Origin: Janthinobacterium sp. 64
GTDB lineage: Bacteria; Pseudomonadota; Gammaproteobacteria; Burkholderiales; Burkholderiaceae_D
Length of the DNA: 64,000 bases
Reading direction: 5' to 3'
Assembly: GCF_002813325.1 (NCBI RefSeq)
Contig: NZ_PHUG01000001.1
Coordinates: forward strand, 2,232,001 to 2,296,000
Of the stretch, positions 53,715-62,670 are shown piece after piece. The position numbers and the translations under genes were made by a program. The notes below the pieces were generated by a model, which saw nothing but the letters and a program-made list of their open reading frames with translations, ran no database searches and was not told where the DNA came from. The number at the start of each line of letters is the position of its first letter. Position 1 is the stretch's first letter.

Positions 53715-53754
53715 GTGCGCAGCAGGTTTTTCAAACCTGCCGCTGCCACACTTC

Positions 53755-54948
53755 TTATTTCAACTGCTCGTTCAACAGGCCCAGGATCTTCTCTGCCACT
53801 GGCGAGGTATCTGGCTGGCCTTCGTTGCTGAGGATGCTGACCACGCTGGTCGCGCCATTGCCGGCCTTGACCAGGACGCGGTAGCGCTGCGCTTCCTTGT
53901 CCTTGTCGGACGACGAGCCCCAGCTGAACAGTTTCGAGAAGAAACCATCTTTCTTGACTGCATCCGGATCGACGTAACGCACGAAATACGTGCCTTGCGT
54001 ACGGTCGCGGTCTTCCACCGTGAAGCCGACGCGGTCCAGCGCCAGGCCGACACGGCGCCAGGCGCGGTCGAAGCCTTCATCGACTTCGATGGCGCGCGCC
54101 GGCGTGGCGGCCTGGCCCACCAGCTTGGCGTGCTGCGGCTGCACGATGGCGGCGTCAACAGCCGTCTTCGCTTGCGCATCGTCGCTGGCCGCGCCCAGGC
54201 GCGTCATCAGCTTGGCCAGGAATTGCGCTTCCAGGCCCGGATCGTTCGGACGCGCGGTCCAGGTGGTGGTTTCCTTATCGCGGCCCGTAACGACCTCTTC
54301 CACGCCACGGTGGCTGATGTAGATCTCGGTCGAACCGTCAGCCAGGCGTTCCACGCGGGTGCGGAACTTGTCTTTTTCACCCGTCGAGTACATCGAATCG
54401 AAAGCCTTGCCGATGGTGTTGCGGATAAAGTCCTGCGGCAGCTTGGCGCGGTTTTCGTTCCACTCGGTTTCCATGATGCCAGCCGTGGGCTGGTCGATGG
54501 CGACGGTAAAGCCGGAATCTTCCCAGAACTGCTTGAGCTGCGGCCACAGCACTTCAGGCGACTGCTTAACGACCAGCCAGCGCTGGTTGCCCGCGCGCTC
54601 GACCTTCACGCCACCGGCCGTGACGGGCACGACACCGACCACGCCGTCGGCACCCACGATGACGGGCGTACCGGCCGTGGCGTTGCGCTGGGCGTTGTAG
54701 CCGGAAGCCGTGGCCACGCCGTTTTTCGAATCCGGCAAGGAATAACGGTTGTCCTGCTGCAATTGCGTCAGGTCAGGCGGCACGTCCAGGGTGCCGGCTT
54801 TCTTGACCGACTTGTAGTCGACCTTGTCGCCGCCGACTACCGAACTGATCATGCCACAGCCCGCGAGGCTGGCTGCGACGGCGCCGATGACGATGCCGCG
54901 GACGGCGATGGTGGCAGGCGCCGGTTTGGTTTTCTTGCAATTAGTCAT
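53755..54948 (-). CDS. bamC: outer-membrane assembly lipoprotein BamC
   Basis: Accessory lipoprotein of the BAM complex that inserts beta-barrel proteins. 397 aa. Lipobox SLAGC near residue 31; the conserved unstructured segment DYKSVKKAGTLDVPPDLTQL that binds BamD follows; then two helix-grip domains (about 105-220 and 280-395) with QRWLVVKQSPEVLWPQLKQFW and FDRAWRRVGLALDRVGFTVEDRDR. Directly downstream of dapA, the conserved gammaproteobacterial and betaproteobacterial order. Confidence 0.94.
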   Translation of the reverse strand: MTNCKKTKPAPATIAVRGIVIGAVAASLAGCGMISSVVGGDKVDYKSVKKAGTLDVPPDLTQLQQDNRYSLPDSKNGVATASGYNAQRNATAGTPVIVGADGVVGVVPVTAGGVKVERAGNQRWLVVKQSPEVLWPQLKQFWEDSGFTVAIDQPTAGIMETEWNENRAKLPQDFIRNTIGKAFDSMYSTGEKDKFRTRVERLADGSTEIYISHRGVEEVVTGRDKETTTWTARPNDPGLEAQFLAKLMTRLGAASDDAQAKTAVDAAIVQPQHAKLVGQAATPARAIEVDEGFDRAWRRVGLALDRVGFTVEDRDRTQGTYFVRYVDPDAVKKDGFFSKLFSWGSSSDKDKEAQRYRVLVKAGNGATSVVSILSNEGQPDTSPVAEKILGLLNEQLK

Positions 54949-55028
54949 GTCGTAACTGGATAAGAAGCTAAGTAGCAGCTGGAATCAGGGAAGGTCCGGA
55001 CTGGTCAAGCCCGGGCTTGAAGTTCGGC

Positions 55029-55907
55029 TTAAGACAGGATGCCAGCGTCGCGCAAGGCCTCGCGCACGGTGGCATGGCAATTTTCAGCCAGTGGCACCAG
55101 TGGCAAGCGTATGCCGGCTGGCATCATGCCCATTTCGGCCAGCGCCCATTTGACGGGCACCGGGTTGGGCTCGACAAACAATTTCTGGTGCAGGGGGAAA
55201 ACTTTGTTATTGATGGCGATCGCCGTGGCGCGCTCGCCCGCCATGGCTGCGACGCACAGTTCATGCATGGCGCGCGGCGCCACGTTGGCCGTCACGGAGA
55301 TGTTGCCGTGGCCGCCGCAGAACATCAGCGCCATGGCCGTCGGATCATCGCCCGAGTACACGGCGAAGTCGGCTGGCACCAAACGCAGCAGGTCGATGCC
55401 ACGGCCGATGTTGCCGGTCGCATCTTTCACGCCAACAATGTTCGGGATGGCGGACAGGCGCACGATGGTGTCGTTGCTCATGTCGGCAACGGTGCGGCCA
55501 GGCACGTTGTACAGGATGACGGGAATGTCGACGGCTTCGGCGATGGCCTTGAAGTGCTGGTACATGCCTTCCTGGGTAGGACGGTTGTAGTACGGCACCA
55601 CTTGCAAGACAGCATCGGCGCCCGCTTCTTTCGCATAGCGCGTCAGTTTGATGGCCTCGGCCGTGGAGTTGCCTCCGGCACCGGCGATGATAGGAATGCG
55701 TCCCTTGGCATGTTCGACGGTCAACTTGATCAGTTCGCAGTGTTCTTCCACGCTGACTGTTGCCGATTCGCCCGTCGTGCCAACGATGACGATGCTGTCC
55801 GTACCCTCGGCAATATGCCAGTCGATCAGCTTGCGCAGACCTGGAAAGTCCAGACTGCCGTCAGCGTGCATCGGGGTGACGATTGCTACAATGCTGCCCT
55901 TGATCAT
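55029..55907 (-). CDS. dapA: 4-hydroxy-tetrahydrodipicolinate synthase
   Basis: Condenses pyruvate with aspartate semialdehyde in lysine and peptidoglycan precursor synthesis. 292 aa TIM barrel. Motifs: [10 protein letters not shown] (substrate loop), [21 protein letters not shown] (Tyr of the proton relay) and the Schiff-base Lys in GVKDATGN. Complete and typical. bamC follows after 80 bp; the methyltransferase gene lies 84 bp upstream. Confidence 0.97.
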   Translation of the reverse strand: MIKGSIVAIVTPMHADGSLDFPGLRKLIDWHIAEGTDSIVIVGTTGESATVSVEEHCELIKLTVEHAKGRIPIIAGAGGNSTAEAIKLTRYAKEAGADAVLQVVPYYNRPTQEGMYQHFKAIAEAVDIPVILYNVPGRTVADMSNDTIVRLSAIPNIVGVKDATGNIGRGIDLLRLVPADFAVYSGDDPTAMALMFCGGHGNISVTANVAPRAMHELCVAAMAGERATAIAINNKVFPLHQKLFVEPNPVPVKWALAEMGMMPAGIRLPLVPLAENCHATVREALRDAGILS

Positions 55908-55991
55908 AGTAAGTTTATAGCGCCGATAAATAAAACAACGATTGTAGCGGATAGCCCGCGCCTGTGGTGCATTCTGACATAGTATGGCCGC

Positions 55992-56564
55992 TCAAAACGT
56001 CGGCAGCAAGGCTGCCAACCGTGGAAAATCCGGCCTGACGGCACAAATTCGTTGCACCAGAGCAGCTTTTGGCTGTTCCACGCGCCCATCCTCGTACGCT
56101 ACCACACGCAAGCCGTGCTGCACCGCCCAGGTCAGCATTTCGCCTTCCTTCAGCAGGAATTTCGGATTCGACGGCTTGCCGAACTGTTCATTGCCTTCGG
56201 CAAAGGTTTCATACAGCAGCACGCCATCGGGCGCCAGGCTGGCCACCATCGCTTCGAGCAAAGGCCGGTGCAGATAATTGGTGACGACGATGCCGGCAAA
56301 GCGGCCGGGGGCGAAGGGCCATACGGCGCCCGGCGCCTCCAGGTCCACCAGCGAGGTGGTGATGCCCGTGCCGGCCGCCTTTTCCAGCATTTCCGGATCG
56401 TGGTCGAGCGCGATCACGGGGTGGCCCAGGCTGACCAGGTGGCGCGCATGACGGCCCGCGCCACAGGCCAGGTCCAGCACTTCGCCACCCGGGATCAGGG
56501 GCGCCCAGCGGCGCAGCCAGCCGGAAATCGCTTCGGTTTCTAATATTGGTTCAGTGACTTGCAT
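55992..56564 (-). CDS. class I SAM-dependent methyltransferase
   Basis: 190 aa from the ATG at 56564 (GGAAG ribosome site); another ATG lies 12 bases upstream. Motif I VLDLACGAGRHARHLVSLGHPVIALDHDP (shown in part) is intact, followed by IVVTNYLHRPLLEAM. The layout resembles TehB-like or Methyltransf_25 enzymes. It sits between the site-2 protease and dapA in the same direction. Substrate unknown. Confidence 0.85.
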   Translation of the reverse strand: MQVTEPILETEAISGWLRRWAPLIPGGEVLDLACGAGRHARHLVSLGHPVIALDHDPEMLEKAAGTGITTSLVDLEAPGAVWPFAPGRFAGIVVTNYLHRPLLEAMVASLAPDGVLLYETFAEGNEQFGKPSNPKFLLKEGEMLTWAVQHGLRVVAYEDGRVEQPKAALVQRICAVRPDFPRLAALLPTF

Positions 56565-56599
56565 CGGTACTTCCATCAGTTAATTTCGTATTGGCAGCA

Positions 56600-57280
56600 T
56601 CAACCCAGCAACATGCGCAACGGCAAGGTCATCGCATACAGTATCTCCACGGCCCGCTGGAGCACGCCGCTCAACGCCAGGCCCAAATAGCCTTTGTAGC
56701 TCAGGAAGATCAGCAGACCGAAGACAAAGGGCGTGTAGCGGTCGATGCTGGCGTACTTCCTGGACAAGCTGCCGGGCAGCAATCCGGCGACGATACGCCC
56801 GCCATCGAGGGGCGGCACGGGTATCAGGTTAAAGCAGAACATGACCACATTGACCGCCACGCCAGCCAGGCTCACCTCGTCAAGGTAGTCGCGCATGGCA
56901 AAACCCGGCGATAGCGTACTCAGCAAGACATGCGCAACCATCCAGCCAAACGCCATGACCAGGTTGGCCATCGGCCCTGCCAGCGCCACCCAGGCCATCT
57001 GCTTCTTCGGATTGCGCAGCCGGCTGAAATCGACAGGCACTGGCTTGGCATAGCCGAACGGCACACCAATCGCCCAATACAGAGTCAAAGGCAGCAGGAT
57101 CGTGCCGAAAAGATCGATATGCCGGATGGGATTGAGGCTGAGCCGGCCCTCGTTCGAGGCCGTGGGATCGCCAAAATACTTAGCCATGTAGCCGTGAGCA
57201 GCTTCATGCAGAGAGATGGCAAACAGCACCGGCACCAGGTACACCGCGACCGTCTGTACCGTCACATTGATATCATTCAT
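56600..57280 (-). CDS. site-2 protease family (M50) membrane metalloprotease
   Basis: 226 aa. Zinc motif HEAAH in SLHEAAHGYMAKYFGD near residue 26 and the second ligand motif NLIPVPPLDGGRI near 155, the compact M50 layout. About six hydrophobic segments. Starts at ATG 57280 (MNDINV); an in-frame GTG 27 bases earlier is possible. Members cut membrane-bound substrates; small stand-alone versions like this one have no well-defined substrate. Same strand as yciO and the methyltransferase, in a neighbourhood conserved in Burkholderiales. Confidence 0.9.
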   Translation of the reverse strand: MNDINVTVQTVAVYLVPVLFAISLHEAAHGYMAKYFGDPTASNEGRLSLNPIRHIDLFGTILLPLTLYWAIGVPFGYAKPVPVDFSRLRNPKKQMAWVALAGPMANLVMAFGWMVAHVLLSTLSPGFAMRDYLDEVSLAGVAVNVVMFCFNLIPVPPLDGGRIVAGLLPGSLSRKYASIDRYTPFVFGLLIFLSYKGYLGLALSGVLQRAVEILYAMTLPLRMLLG

Positions 57281-57345
57281 GACGCTGATTTTAACAGAGG
57301 CGTCCACCGTCCTTGCTTACGTTGTCATTAAGAACAGATGAAGAC

Positions 57346-57367
57346 GGGCGCGGCAAAGGACGCGCCC
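57346..57367 (-). terminator. possible hairpin after yciO
   Basis: 7-bp GGGCGCG/CGCGCCC stem just downstream of the yciO stop, without a T-tract; could pause transcription or be chance in GC-rich DNA. Confidence 0.3.
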
Positions 57368-57374
57368 TGCCCCG

Positions 57375-57998
57375 CTACAAACCCAGCACGGCCGGGTCGC
57401 CGCGTCCCACGCGCACCACTTCCGGCTCCGGCCCCGTCAGGTCGATCACGGTGCTGGGGCCATGCGCGCAAATGCCGCCATCGATGATCAGGTCGACCAG
57501 CTTTTCCAGCCGTTCGCGGATCGTGTCGGCATCCGTCAGGCTGTCTTCGTCGCCAGGCAGGGTCAATGTCGCGCCCAGCAGGGGCTGGCCCAGTTCTTCC
57601 AGCAGGCATTGCACGATGCGGTGCTGCGGCACGCGCAGGCCGATGGTCTTGCGCGAAGGATGGCTGAGGCGGCGCGGCACTTCCTTGGTCGCCTCCAGGA
57701 TGAAGGTATAGGCGCCCGGCGTGCCCGCCTTGAGCAGGCGGAACTGGCGATTGTCCACGCGGGCATACAAGCCCAGTTCGCTCAAGTCGCGGCACAGCAG
57801 GGTCAGATGATGCTTTTCATCCACGCCACGGATGCGACGCAGGCGCTCGACGGCGCCCTTGTCGTCGAGCTGGCACACCAGCGCGTAGCAGGAATCGGTG
57901 GGCAAGGCCACCACGCCGCCGGACTGGATGATCTGCGCCGCCTGCTTGATCAGGCGCAATTGCGGATTCTCGGGGTGAATCTGGAAAAATTGACTCAT
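57375..57998 (-). CDS. yciO: YciO/YrdC/Sua5-domain protein
   Basis: 207 aa, same length and opening (MSQFFQIHPENPQLRLI) as E. coli YciO. YrdC-fold: VALPTDSCYAL (PTD nucleotide motif), HLTLLCRDLSEL, GAYTFILEATKEVPRR, KTIGLRVPQH and VIDLTGPEPEVVRVG. YrdC relatives make threonylcarbamoyl-AMP for tRNA t6A; YciO-type proteins have weak or no such activity in vivo, so it is safer as YciO than as TsaC. Between htpX and the M50 protease on the same strand. Confidence 0.9.
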   Translation of the reverse strand: MSQFFQIHPENPQLRLIKQAAQIIQSGGVVALPTDSCYALVCQLDDKGAVERLRRIRGVDEKHHLTLLCRDLSELGLYARVDNRQFRLLKAGTPGAYTFILEATKEVPRRLSHPSRKTIGLRVPQHRIVQCLLEELGQPLLGATLTLPGDEDSLTDADTIRERLEKLVDLIIDGGICAHGPSTVIDLTGPEPEVVRVGRGDPAVLGL

Positions 57999-58031
57999 GG
58001 TCTAGGTATTCTTAGTTATTGGCATTAGTTA

Positions 58032-58919
58032 TCATTGTTGCACGCCACGCAGGGCGGCGATGCGTTGCTCGATCGGTGGATGGGTGGCGAACAGCGCGCC
58101 CCAGCCGCCATTGCCGCCGCTGATGCCCAGCGCCTGCATCGATTGGGGCAGTTCGCCCGGCGGCACGCCGCCCAGGCGGGCCAGCGCATGCATCATCGGC
58201 GTCGGGCTGCCCAGCAGCTTGGCGGAACCGGCATCGGCGCGAAATTCGCGCTGGCGCGAGAACCAGGCCACGATGATGGACGCGAGCAAGCCGAAGATGA
58301 CTTCGCACACCATCACGGTGACAAAGTAACCGATGCCGCGCCCGCCGCCTTCGCGGTTGTTATTTTTCAGCAGCACATTGTCGACAAAGAAACCCACGAC
58401 ACGGGCCATGAAGACGACGAAGGTATTCACCACGCCCTGGATCAGGGTCAAGGTCACCATGTCGCCATTGGCGACGTGGGCGATTTCATGCCCCAGCACG
58501 GCTTCGACTTCATCGCGGTTCATGCTCTGCAGCAAGCCGGTCGAGACGGCCACCAGCGCCGAATTCTTGAACGCGCCCGTGGCGAACGCATTCGCGTCGC
58601 CTTCGTATACGGCCACTTCCGGCATGCCGATGCCGGCCCGCTCGGACAAGGCGCGCACGGTATTGACCAGCCACAACTCCGTCGACGAGGTCGGGTTATC
58701 GATCACGCGCGCGCCCGTGCTCCACTTGGCCATCGGTTTGCTGATCAGCAGCGAAAAGATCGACCCTGTAAAACCCACCACCAGCGAAAACACCAGCAGG
58801 CTGCCCAGGTTCAGGGTACTGCCGCGCGCCGGATTGCCCACGCCCAACAAGCTGAGGACGAGCGACAGCACCAGCATCACGGCCAGGTTGGTTGCAATAA
58901 ACAGGACGATACGTTTCAT
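58032..58919 (-). CDS. htpX: membrane zinc protease HtpX
   Basis: Inner-membrane heat-shock protease that helps clear damaged membrane proteins. 295 aa. Transmembrane segments at about 5-25 and 38-55; zinc motif HEIAH in [13 protein letters not shown] near 144; third ligand Glu in [15 protein letters not shown]-terminus [12 protein letters not shown] is typical. The PHP phosphoesterase gene is 92 bp upstream, yciO 33 bp downstream. Confidence 0.96.
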   Translation of the reverse strand: MKRIVLFIATNLAVMLVLSLVLSLLGVGNPARGSTLNLGSLLVFSLVVGFTGSIFSLLISKPMAKWSTGARVIDNPTSSTELWLVNTVRALSERAGIGMPEVAVYEGDANAFATGAFKNSALVAVSTGLLQSMNRDEVEAVLGHEIAHVANGDMVTLTLIQGVVNTFVVFMARVVGFFVDNVLLKNNNREGGGRGIGYFVTVMVCEVIFGLLASIIVAWFSRQREFRADAGSAKLLGSPTPMMHALARLGGVPPGELPQSMQALGISGGNGGWGALFATHPPIEQRIAALRGVQQ

Positions 58920-59011
58920 GGGCGTTGGCTCCGGAAAAACAAGAATAGCTAAAGATAAGTGTGCAGCCGCGACTTTTCAAGCCCGCGCGGCAGGCGCAGG
59001 CCAGCCGCACC

Positions 59012-59845
59012 CTAGAACCAGTCGTGCCAGATAGGGGTCACGTTGGCGGGCAGCGGCGGCAGCATGGCAAAATCCACGCGCGACTCGCCTGGCGCATGGA
59101 AATCCGTGCCGCGCGAGGCGAGGAAGCCGTAGGCGTTGGCCAGCTGCGCGTATTCGGGATACTGGTCCGGACTGTGGCTGCCCGTGACGACTTCGATGGC
59201 CACGCCGCCGAGCTGCTTGAACTCATCGAACAGCACGCCTTGCGCCATCTCGCTGAAGCGGTAGCGGCCCGGATGGGCGATGACGGCCACGCCGCCCGCG
59301 CCACGTATCCAGCCCACGGCCTCGGCCAGGGTGGCCCAGCGGTGCTCGACATAGCCCGGCTTGCCTTCCGACAGGTATTTCTTGAACACGTCGGGGATGT
59401 TCGCGCATTTCCCCATTTCCACGATGTAGCGGGCAAAGTGCGTGCGCGACATCAGGTCCGGGTTGCCGACGAATTTCAAAGCCCCTTCATAAGCGTCGGG
59501 GATGCCGGCCAGGTCGAGCTGGCGGGCGATTTCGCGGCCGCGCGCATCGCGCCCCGAACGCGTCTGGTGCAAGCCCTGTACCAGACCCGGATTGTTTTCA
59601 TCGACTTGCAAGCCCACGATGTGCACGGTCTGGCCGGCCCAGGTGATGGAAATTTCCACACCGGCCACGAAACGCATGCCCAGGTCCAGCGCGGCCGTGC
59701 GCGCGGCGGCCACGCCCGATACTTCATCGTGGTCCGTCAGCGCCCACACATCGACGCCGGCCTTGCGTGCGTGCGCAGCCACGGCGGCGGGAGACAGCAC
59801 GCCGTCGGAGATATTCGAATGACAATGCAGGTCGACTTTAAGCAT
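59012..59845 (-). CDS. PHP-domain phosphoesterase (RNase AM/YciV-type)
   Basis: 277 aa. N-terminal metal-binding PHP motifs DLHCHSNISDG, WALTDHDEVSG and FVAGVEIS, and later AVIAHPGRYR and SRGTDFHAPGE. Relatives (E. coli YciV/TrpH) hydrolyse 3',5'-nucleoside bisphosphates and trim 5' ends of RNA. Metal ligands look intact. Forms the head of the PHP-htpX-yciO-M50 group. A start at 59845 (MLKVDLHCHSN) fits the family exactly. Confidence 0.9.
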   Translation of the reverse strand: MLKVDLHCHSNISDGVLSPAAVAAHARKAGVDVWALTDHDEVSGVAAARTAALDLGMRFVAGVEISITWAGQTVHIVGLQVDENNPGLVQGLHQTRSGRDARGREIARQLDLAGIPDAYEGALKFVGNPDLMSRTHFARYIVEMGKCANIPDVFKKYLSEGKPGYVEHRWATLAEAVGWIRGAGGVAVIAHPGRYRFSEMAQGVLFDEFKQLGGVAIEVVTGSHSPDQYPEYAQLANAYGFLASRGTDFHAPGESRVDFAMLPPLPANVTPIWHDWF

Positions 59846-59935
59846 GTGAAAACAATACCCTGCACGGGCTCAGCATGGAAGAAGTTTTCATTGTACGCTG
59901 CTTGTCCAATCGCGCTGCGGCGTTCCCGACACACA

Positions 59936-60820
59936 TCAGGCCAAAAAGGCTTCCACGAGACGCGCCAATGCCGCCGGCTGGTCATGGTGCAGCATGTGGC
60001 CCGCGTCCGCCATCATCTCGCAGCGCACCTCCTTGATGCAGGCCAAACGACGGTCGATTTCAATGCGCGCCTCTTCCTTTGGCCCCATCCATTGCCACAT
60101 ATTCGTATCATCGGCTTCCACCCACAGTACGGGCGCCGTGATGCGGCGCCAGCACGCCATCACTTCTTCCACCTGATACAGGATGGGATTGACCCGCTTG
60201 TGCTGCGGGTCGCCCATGATGTCCCACTCGCCCGCCTCGTTCTGCGCCGACCAGTGCTCGGCCAGGAACGCTGCGCGCGCGTCCGGCAGGCGCGGGTTGG
60301 TCTTTTGCAGGCGCTCGGCCACGGCCTTTTGCGTGGGATAGCTGCGCATCGCGGGCGGCTCGCGCAATTCATCGAGCCACTTGGCGTAGCGGCCCGGCGC
60401 CTGCTCCGGTTTTGTTGCCATCATGCCGAAGCCTTCCAGGTTGATGAAACGGCTGATGCGCTCGGGCCGCACGCCCGCGTACAGGCCGGCCACGTTGGCG
60501 CCCATGCTGTGACCGAGCAGGTTGACGGGCGCGTCCGGCGAATAGTGCAGCAGCATGGCGTCGAGGTCGGCCAGGTAGTCGGGGAACCAGTAGGTGTCCG
60601 ATTGCGTGTAGTCGCTCAGGCCAAAGCCGCGCCAGTCGGGCGCGATCACATGCCAGTCGCCAGCCAGCTCGTCGACGACGAACTGGAACGAGGCGGCCAC
60701 GTCCATCCAGCCGTGCACCATGAACAGGATGGGCGCCCCTTCGCGGCCCCAGTGGCGCACATGCGTGCGGGCGCCGCGAATGTTGATGAATTCGGAACGG
60801 GAAAGTTTCATGGGTTTCAT
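59936..60820 (-). CDS. alpha/beta hydrolase
   Basis: 294 aa from ATG 60820; an ATG 66 bases upstream is also in frame. Fold landmarks: ILFMVHGWMDVAAS (oxyanion region), nucleophile elbow NLLGHSMGANVAG, acid strand PVLWVEADDTN, and catalytic His in MADAGHMLHHDQP. Not recognisable as a specific esterase, epoxide hydrolase or haloalkane dehalogenase. Single-gene unit, divergent from the gamma-carbonic anhydrase gene. Confidence 0.88.
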   Translation of the reverse strand: MKPMKLSRSEFINIRGARTHVRHWGREGAPILFMVHGWMDVAASFQFVVDELAGDWHVIAPDWRGFGLSDYTQSDTYWFPDYLADLDAMLLHYSPDAPVNLLGHSMGANVAGLYAGVRPERISRFINLEGFGMMATKPEQAPGRYAKWLDELREPPAMRSYPTQKAVAERLQKTNPRLPDARAAFLAEHWSAQNEAGEWDIMGDPQHKRVNPILYQVEEVMACWRRITAPVLWVEADDTNMWQWMGPKEEARIEIDRRLACIKEVRCEMMADAGHMLHHDQPAALARLVEAFLA

Positions 60821-61018
60821 CTGATTGCCTGCCTTGAAAGTGGCGCGGATGGCGCCACATGCTGTGTCTGTAGATAGTGGGGGCATAAAAGTACGACCGT
60901 TCGATAATTATACCGGATTGACGCCCGACGCTCGGACTTGCCCTACAACAGCGTAAAATAGCGCAAAACTCCCGCGTCCGGCCGTGCCTGGCGCTTCCAC
61001 CACCGCCACAGGCTAACG

Positions 61019-61543
61019 ATGACACTCTACCAATTGGGCGCCGATGCGCCACAGATTGACGCTTCCGCTTTTGTTGCCGACACGGCCAACGTGATCGGCA
61101 AGGTGACCCTGGAAGCGAACACGTCCGTATGGTTCGGCGCCACGCTTCGAGGCGACAATGAACGCATCACCGTGGGCGCCAACAGCAATGTGCAGGAAGG
61201 CGCCGTACTGCACACGGACCCAGGCTACCCGCTGGACATCGGATCGAACGTGACCATTGGCCACCAGGCCATGTTGCACGGCTGCACCATCGGCGATGGC
61301 GCCCTGATCGGCATCCAGGCCGTGATCCTGAACGGCGCGAAGATCGGCAAAGGGTGCCTGGTCGGCGCGGGCGCCCTGGTCACGGAAGGCAAGGAATTTC
61401 CCGACAATATGCTGATCATCGGCTCGCCGGCAAAAGCCGTGCGGCCCCTGACGGCAGACGATATCACCAGGCTACAAGGCAACGCCGTGAACTATGTGCA
61501 GCGCGGCCTGCTATTTAATACGCAACTCAAGAAGATTGGATAA
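61019..61543 (+). CDS. gamma-carbonic anhydrase family protein
   Basis: 174-residue left-handed beta-helix protein of the YrdA/Cam class, a trimeric zinc enzyme or enzyme-like protein. Hexapeptide rungs are visible, with metal-ligand His in IGHQAMLHGCTIG and the conserved RGDNERITVGANSNVQEG. The long acidic loop of the archaeal Cam enzyme is absent, so carbonic anhydrase activity is uncertain. Followed by hslO after 4 bp, so co-transcribed. Confidence 0.92.
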   Translation: MTLYQLGADAPQIDASAFVADTANVIGKVTLEANTSVWFGATLRGDNERITVGANSNVQEGAVLHTDPGYPLDIGSNVTIGHQAMLHGCTIGDGALIGIQAVILNGAKIGKGCLVGAGALVTEGKEFPDNMLIIGSPAKAVRPLTADDITRLQGNAVNYVQRGLLFNTQLKKIG

Positions 61544-61547
61544 GAGA

Positions 61548-62528
61548 ATGACGACTGAAACCACAGGCGCGGTCAGCGCAACCGTTAGCGGCCAAGATAC
61601 CCTGCAAAAATTTATTTTCGACAACGCCGCCGTGCGCGGCCAGTTCATCGACGTGTCCCACACCTGGCAGGAAGTGGTGTCGCGCCACGCCTACCCGACG
61701 GCCGTGAAAAAAGTGCTGGGCGAAATGGTGGCCGCCGCCGCCTTGCTGTCGGCCAACCTGAAATTCAACGGCTCCATCATCATGCAAATCCACGGTGACG
61801 GCCCCGTGCGCCTGATGGTGGTCGAGTGCGACTCCGACCTGCGCCTGCGCGCCACGGCCAAGCTGGACCCGGACGCCGCCATCCCCGACGTGGCCACCGT
61901 GCCGCAATTGCTCAACGCCACGGGCAAGGGCCGCTTCATCATCACCCTGGACCCGGCCGACAAGGTGCCAGGCCAGCAGCCGTACCAGGGCATCGTGCCG
62001 CTGGACGGCGACGACATGGCAACCGTGATCGAAAACTACATGTTGCGTTCGGAACAGCTCGACACGCGCCTGTGGCTGGCCACGGACGACAGCGTCTCGC
62101 GCGGCCTGCTGCTGCAAAAGCTGCCCCACCATGGCGGCAAGGCCGAAGCGACACCTGTCTCGGAAGAAGCGGCACTGGACACGTGGAACCGCGCCGTGAT
62201 GCTGGCGTCGACCCTGAAAGAGGCGGAAATCCTGTCGACCGACATCGAGACCCTGATGCAGCGCTTGTTCTGGGAAGAAACCATCCGCGTCTTCGACCCG
62301 CTGCACCCGAGCTTCCATTGCAGCTGCACGCGCGAAAAAGTCGGCAATATGCTCAAGATGCTGGGCGAGGAAGAAGTCAACGGCACCCTGGACGAAGTGG
62401 GGCAAGTGGGCGTCAATTGCGATTTCTGCGGCCAGCACTATGCATTTGACAAAGTCGATTGCGCGCAGCTGTTCGTCACGGATGCGCCAGCGGAAGTGCT
62501 GATCCCTCCAGCAGCGAGCATTAACTAA
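61548..62528 (+). CDS. hslO: redox-regulated chaperone Hsp33
   Basis: 326 aa. Holdase activated by oxidation. The C-terminal zinc centre has CSC (in FHCSCTREKV) and CDFC (in VNCDFCGQHYAF), the four redox Cys. N-terminal domain: FIFDNAAVRGQFIDVSHTWQEVVSRH and the Hsp33 AAAALLSANLKFNGSIIMQI. The start at 61548 has a GAGA ribosome site and follows the upstream stop by 4 bp; the frame is open earlier. Ends at a strong terminator. Confidence 0.96.
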   Translation: MTTETTGAVSATVSGQDTLQKFIFDNAAVRGQFIDVSHTWQEVVSRHAYPTAVKKVLGEMVAAAALLSANLKFNGSIIMQIHGDGPVRLMVVECDSDLRLRATAKLDPDAAIPDVATVPQLLNATGKGRFIITLDPADKVPGQQPYQGIVPLDGDDMATVIENYMLRSEQLDTRLWLATDDSVSRGLLLQKLPHHGGKAEATPVSEEAALDTWNRAVMLASTLKEAEILSTDIETLMQRLFWEETIRVFDPLHPSFHCSCTREKVGNMLKMLGEEEVNGTLDEVGQVGVNCDFCGQHYAFDKVDCAQLFVTDAPAEVLIPPAASIN

Positions 62529-62543
62529 TTGTAATATTCCCCG

Positions 62544-62570
62544 CGCCGCCTTTCAGGCGGCGTTTTTTTT
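62544..62570 (+). terminator. intrinsic terminator after hslO
   Basis: CGCCGCC/GGCGGCG stem, TTTCA loop, eight T residues. Confidence 0.95.
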
Positions 62571-62670
62571 CCACTGTCATCGTTCCGTCATCAGTTCGTC
62601 ATCAGCCCGTCACGCGCCGCCGTTACGCTGCGCAGCTTGTATTCCTCCCAATACTTTCCACAGGCTGATA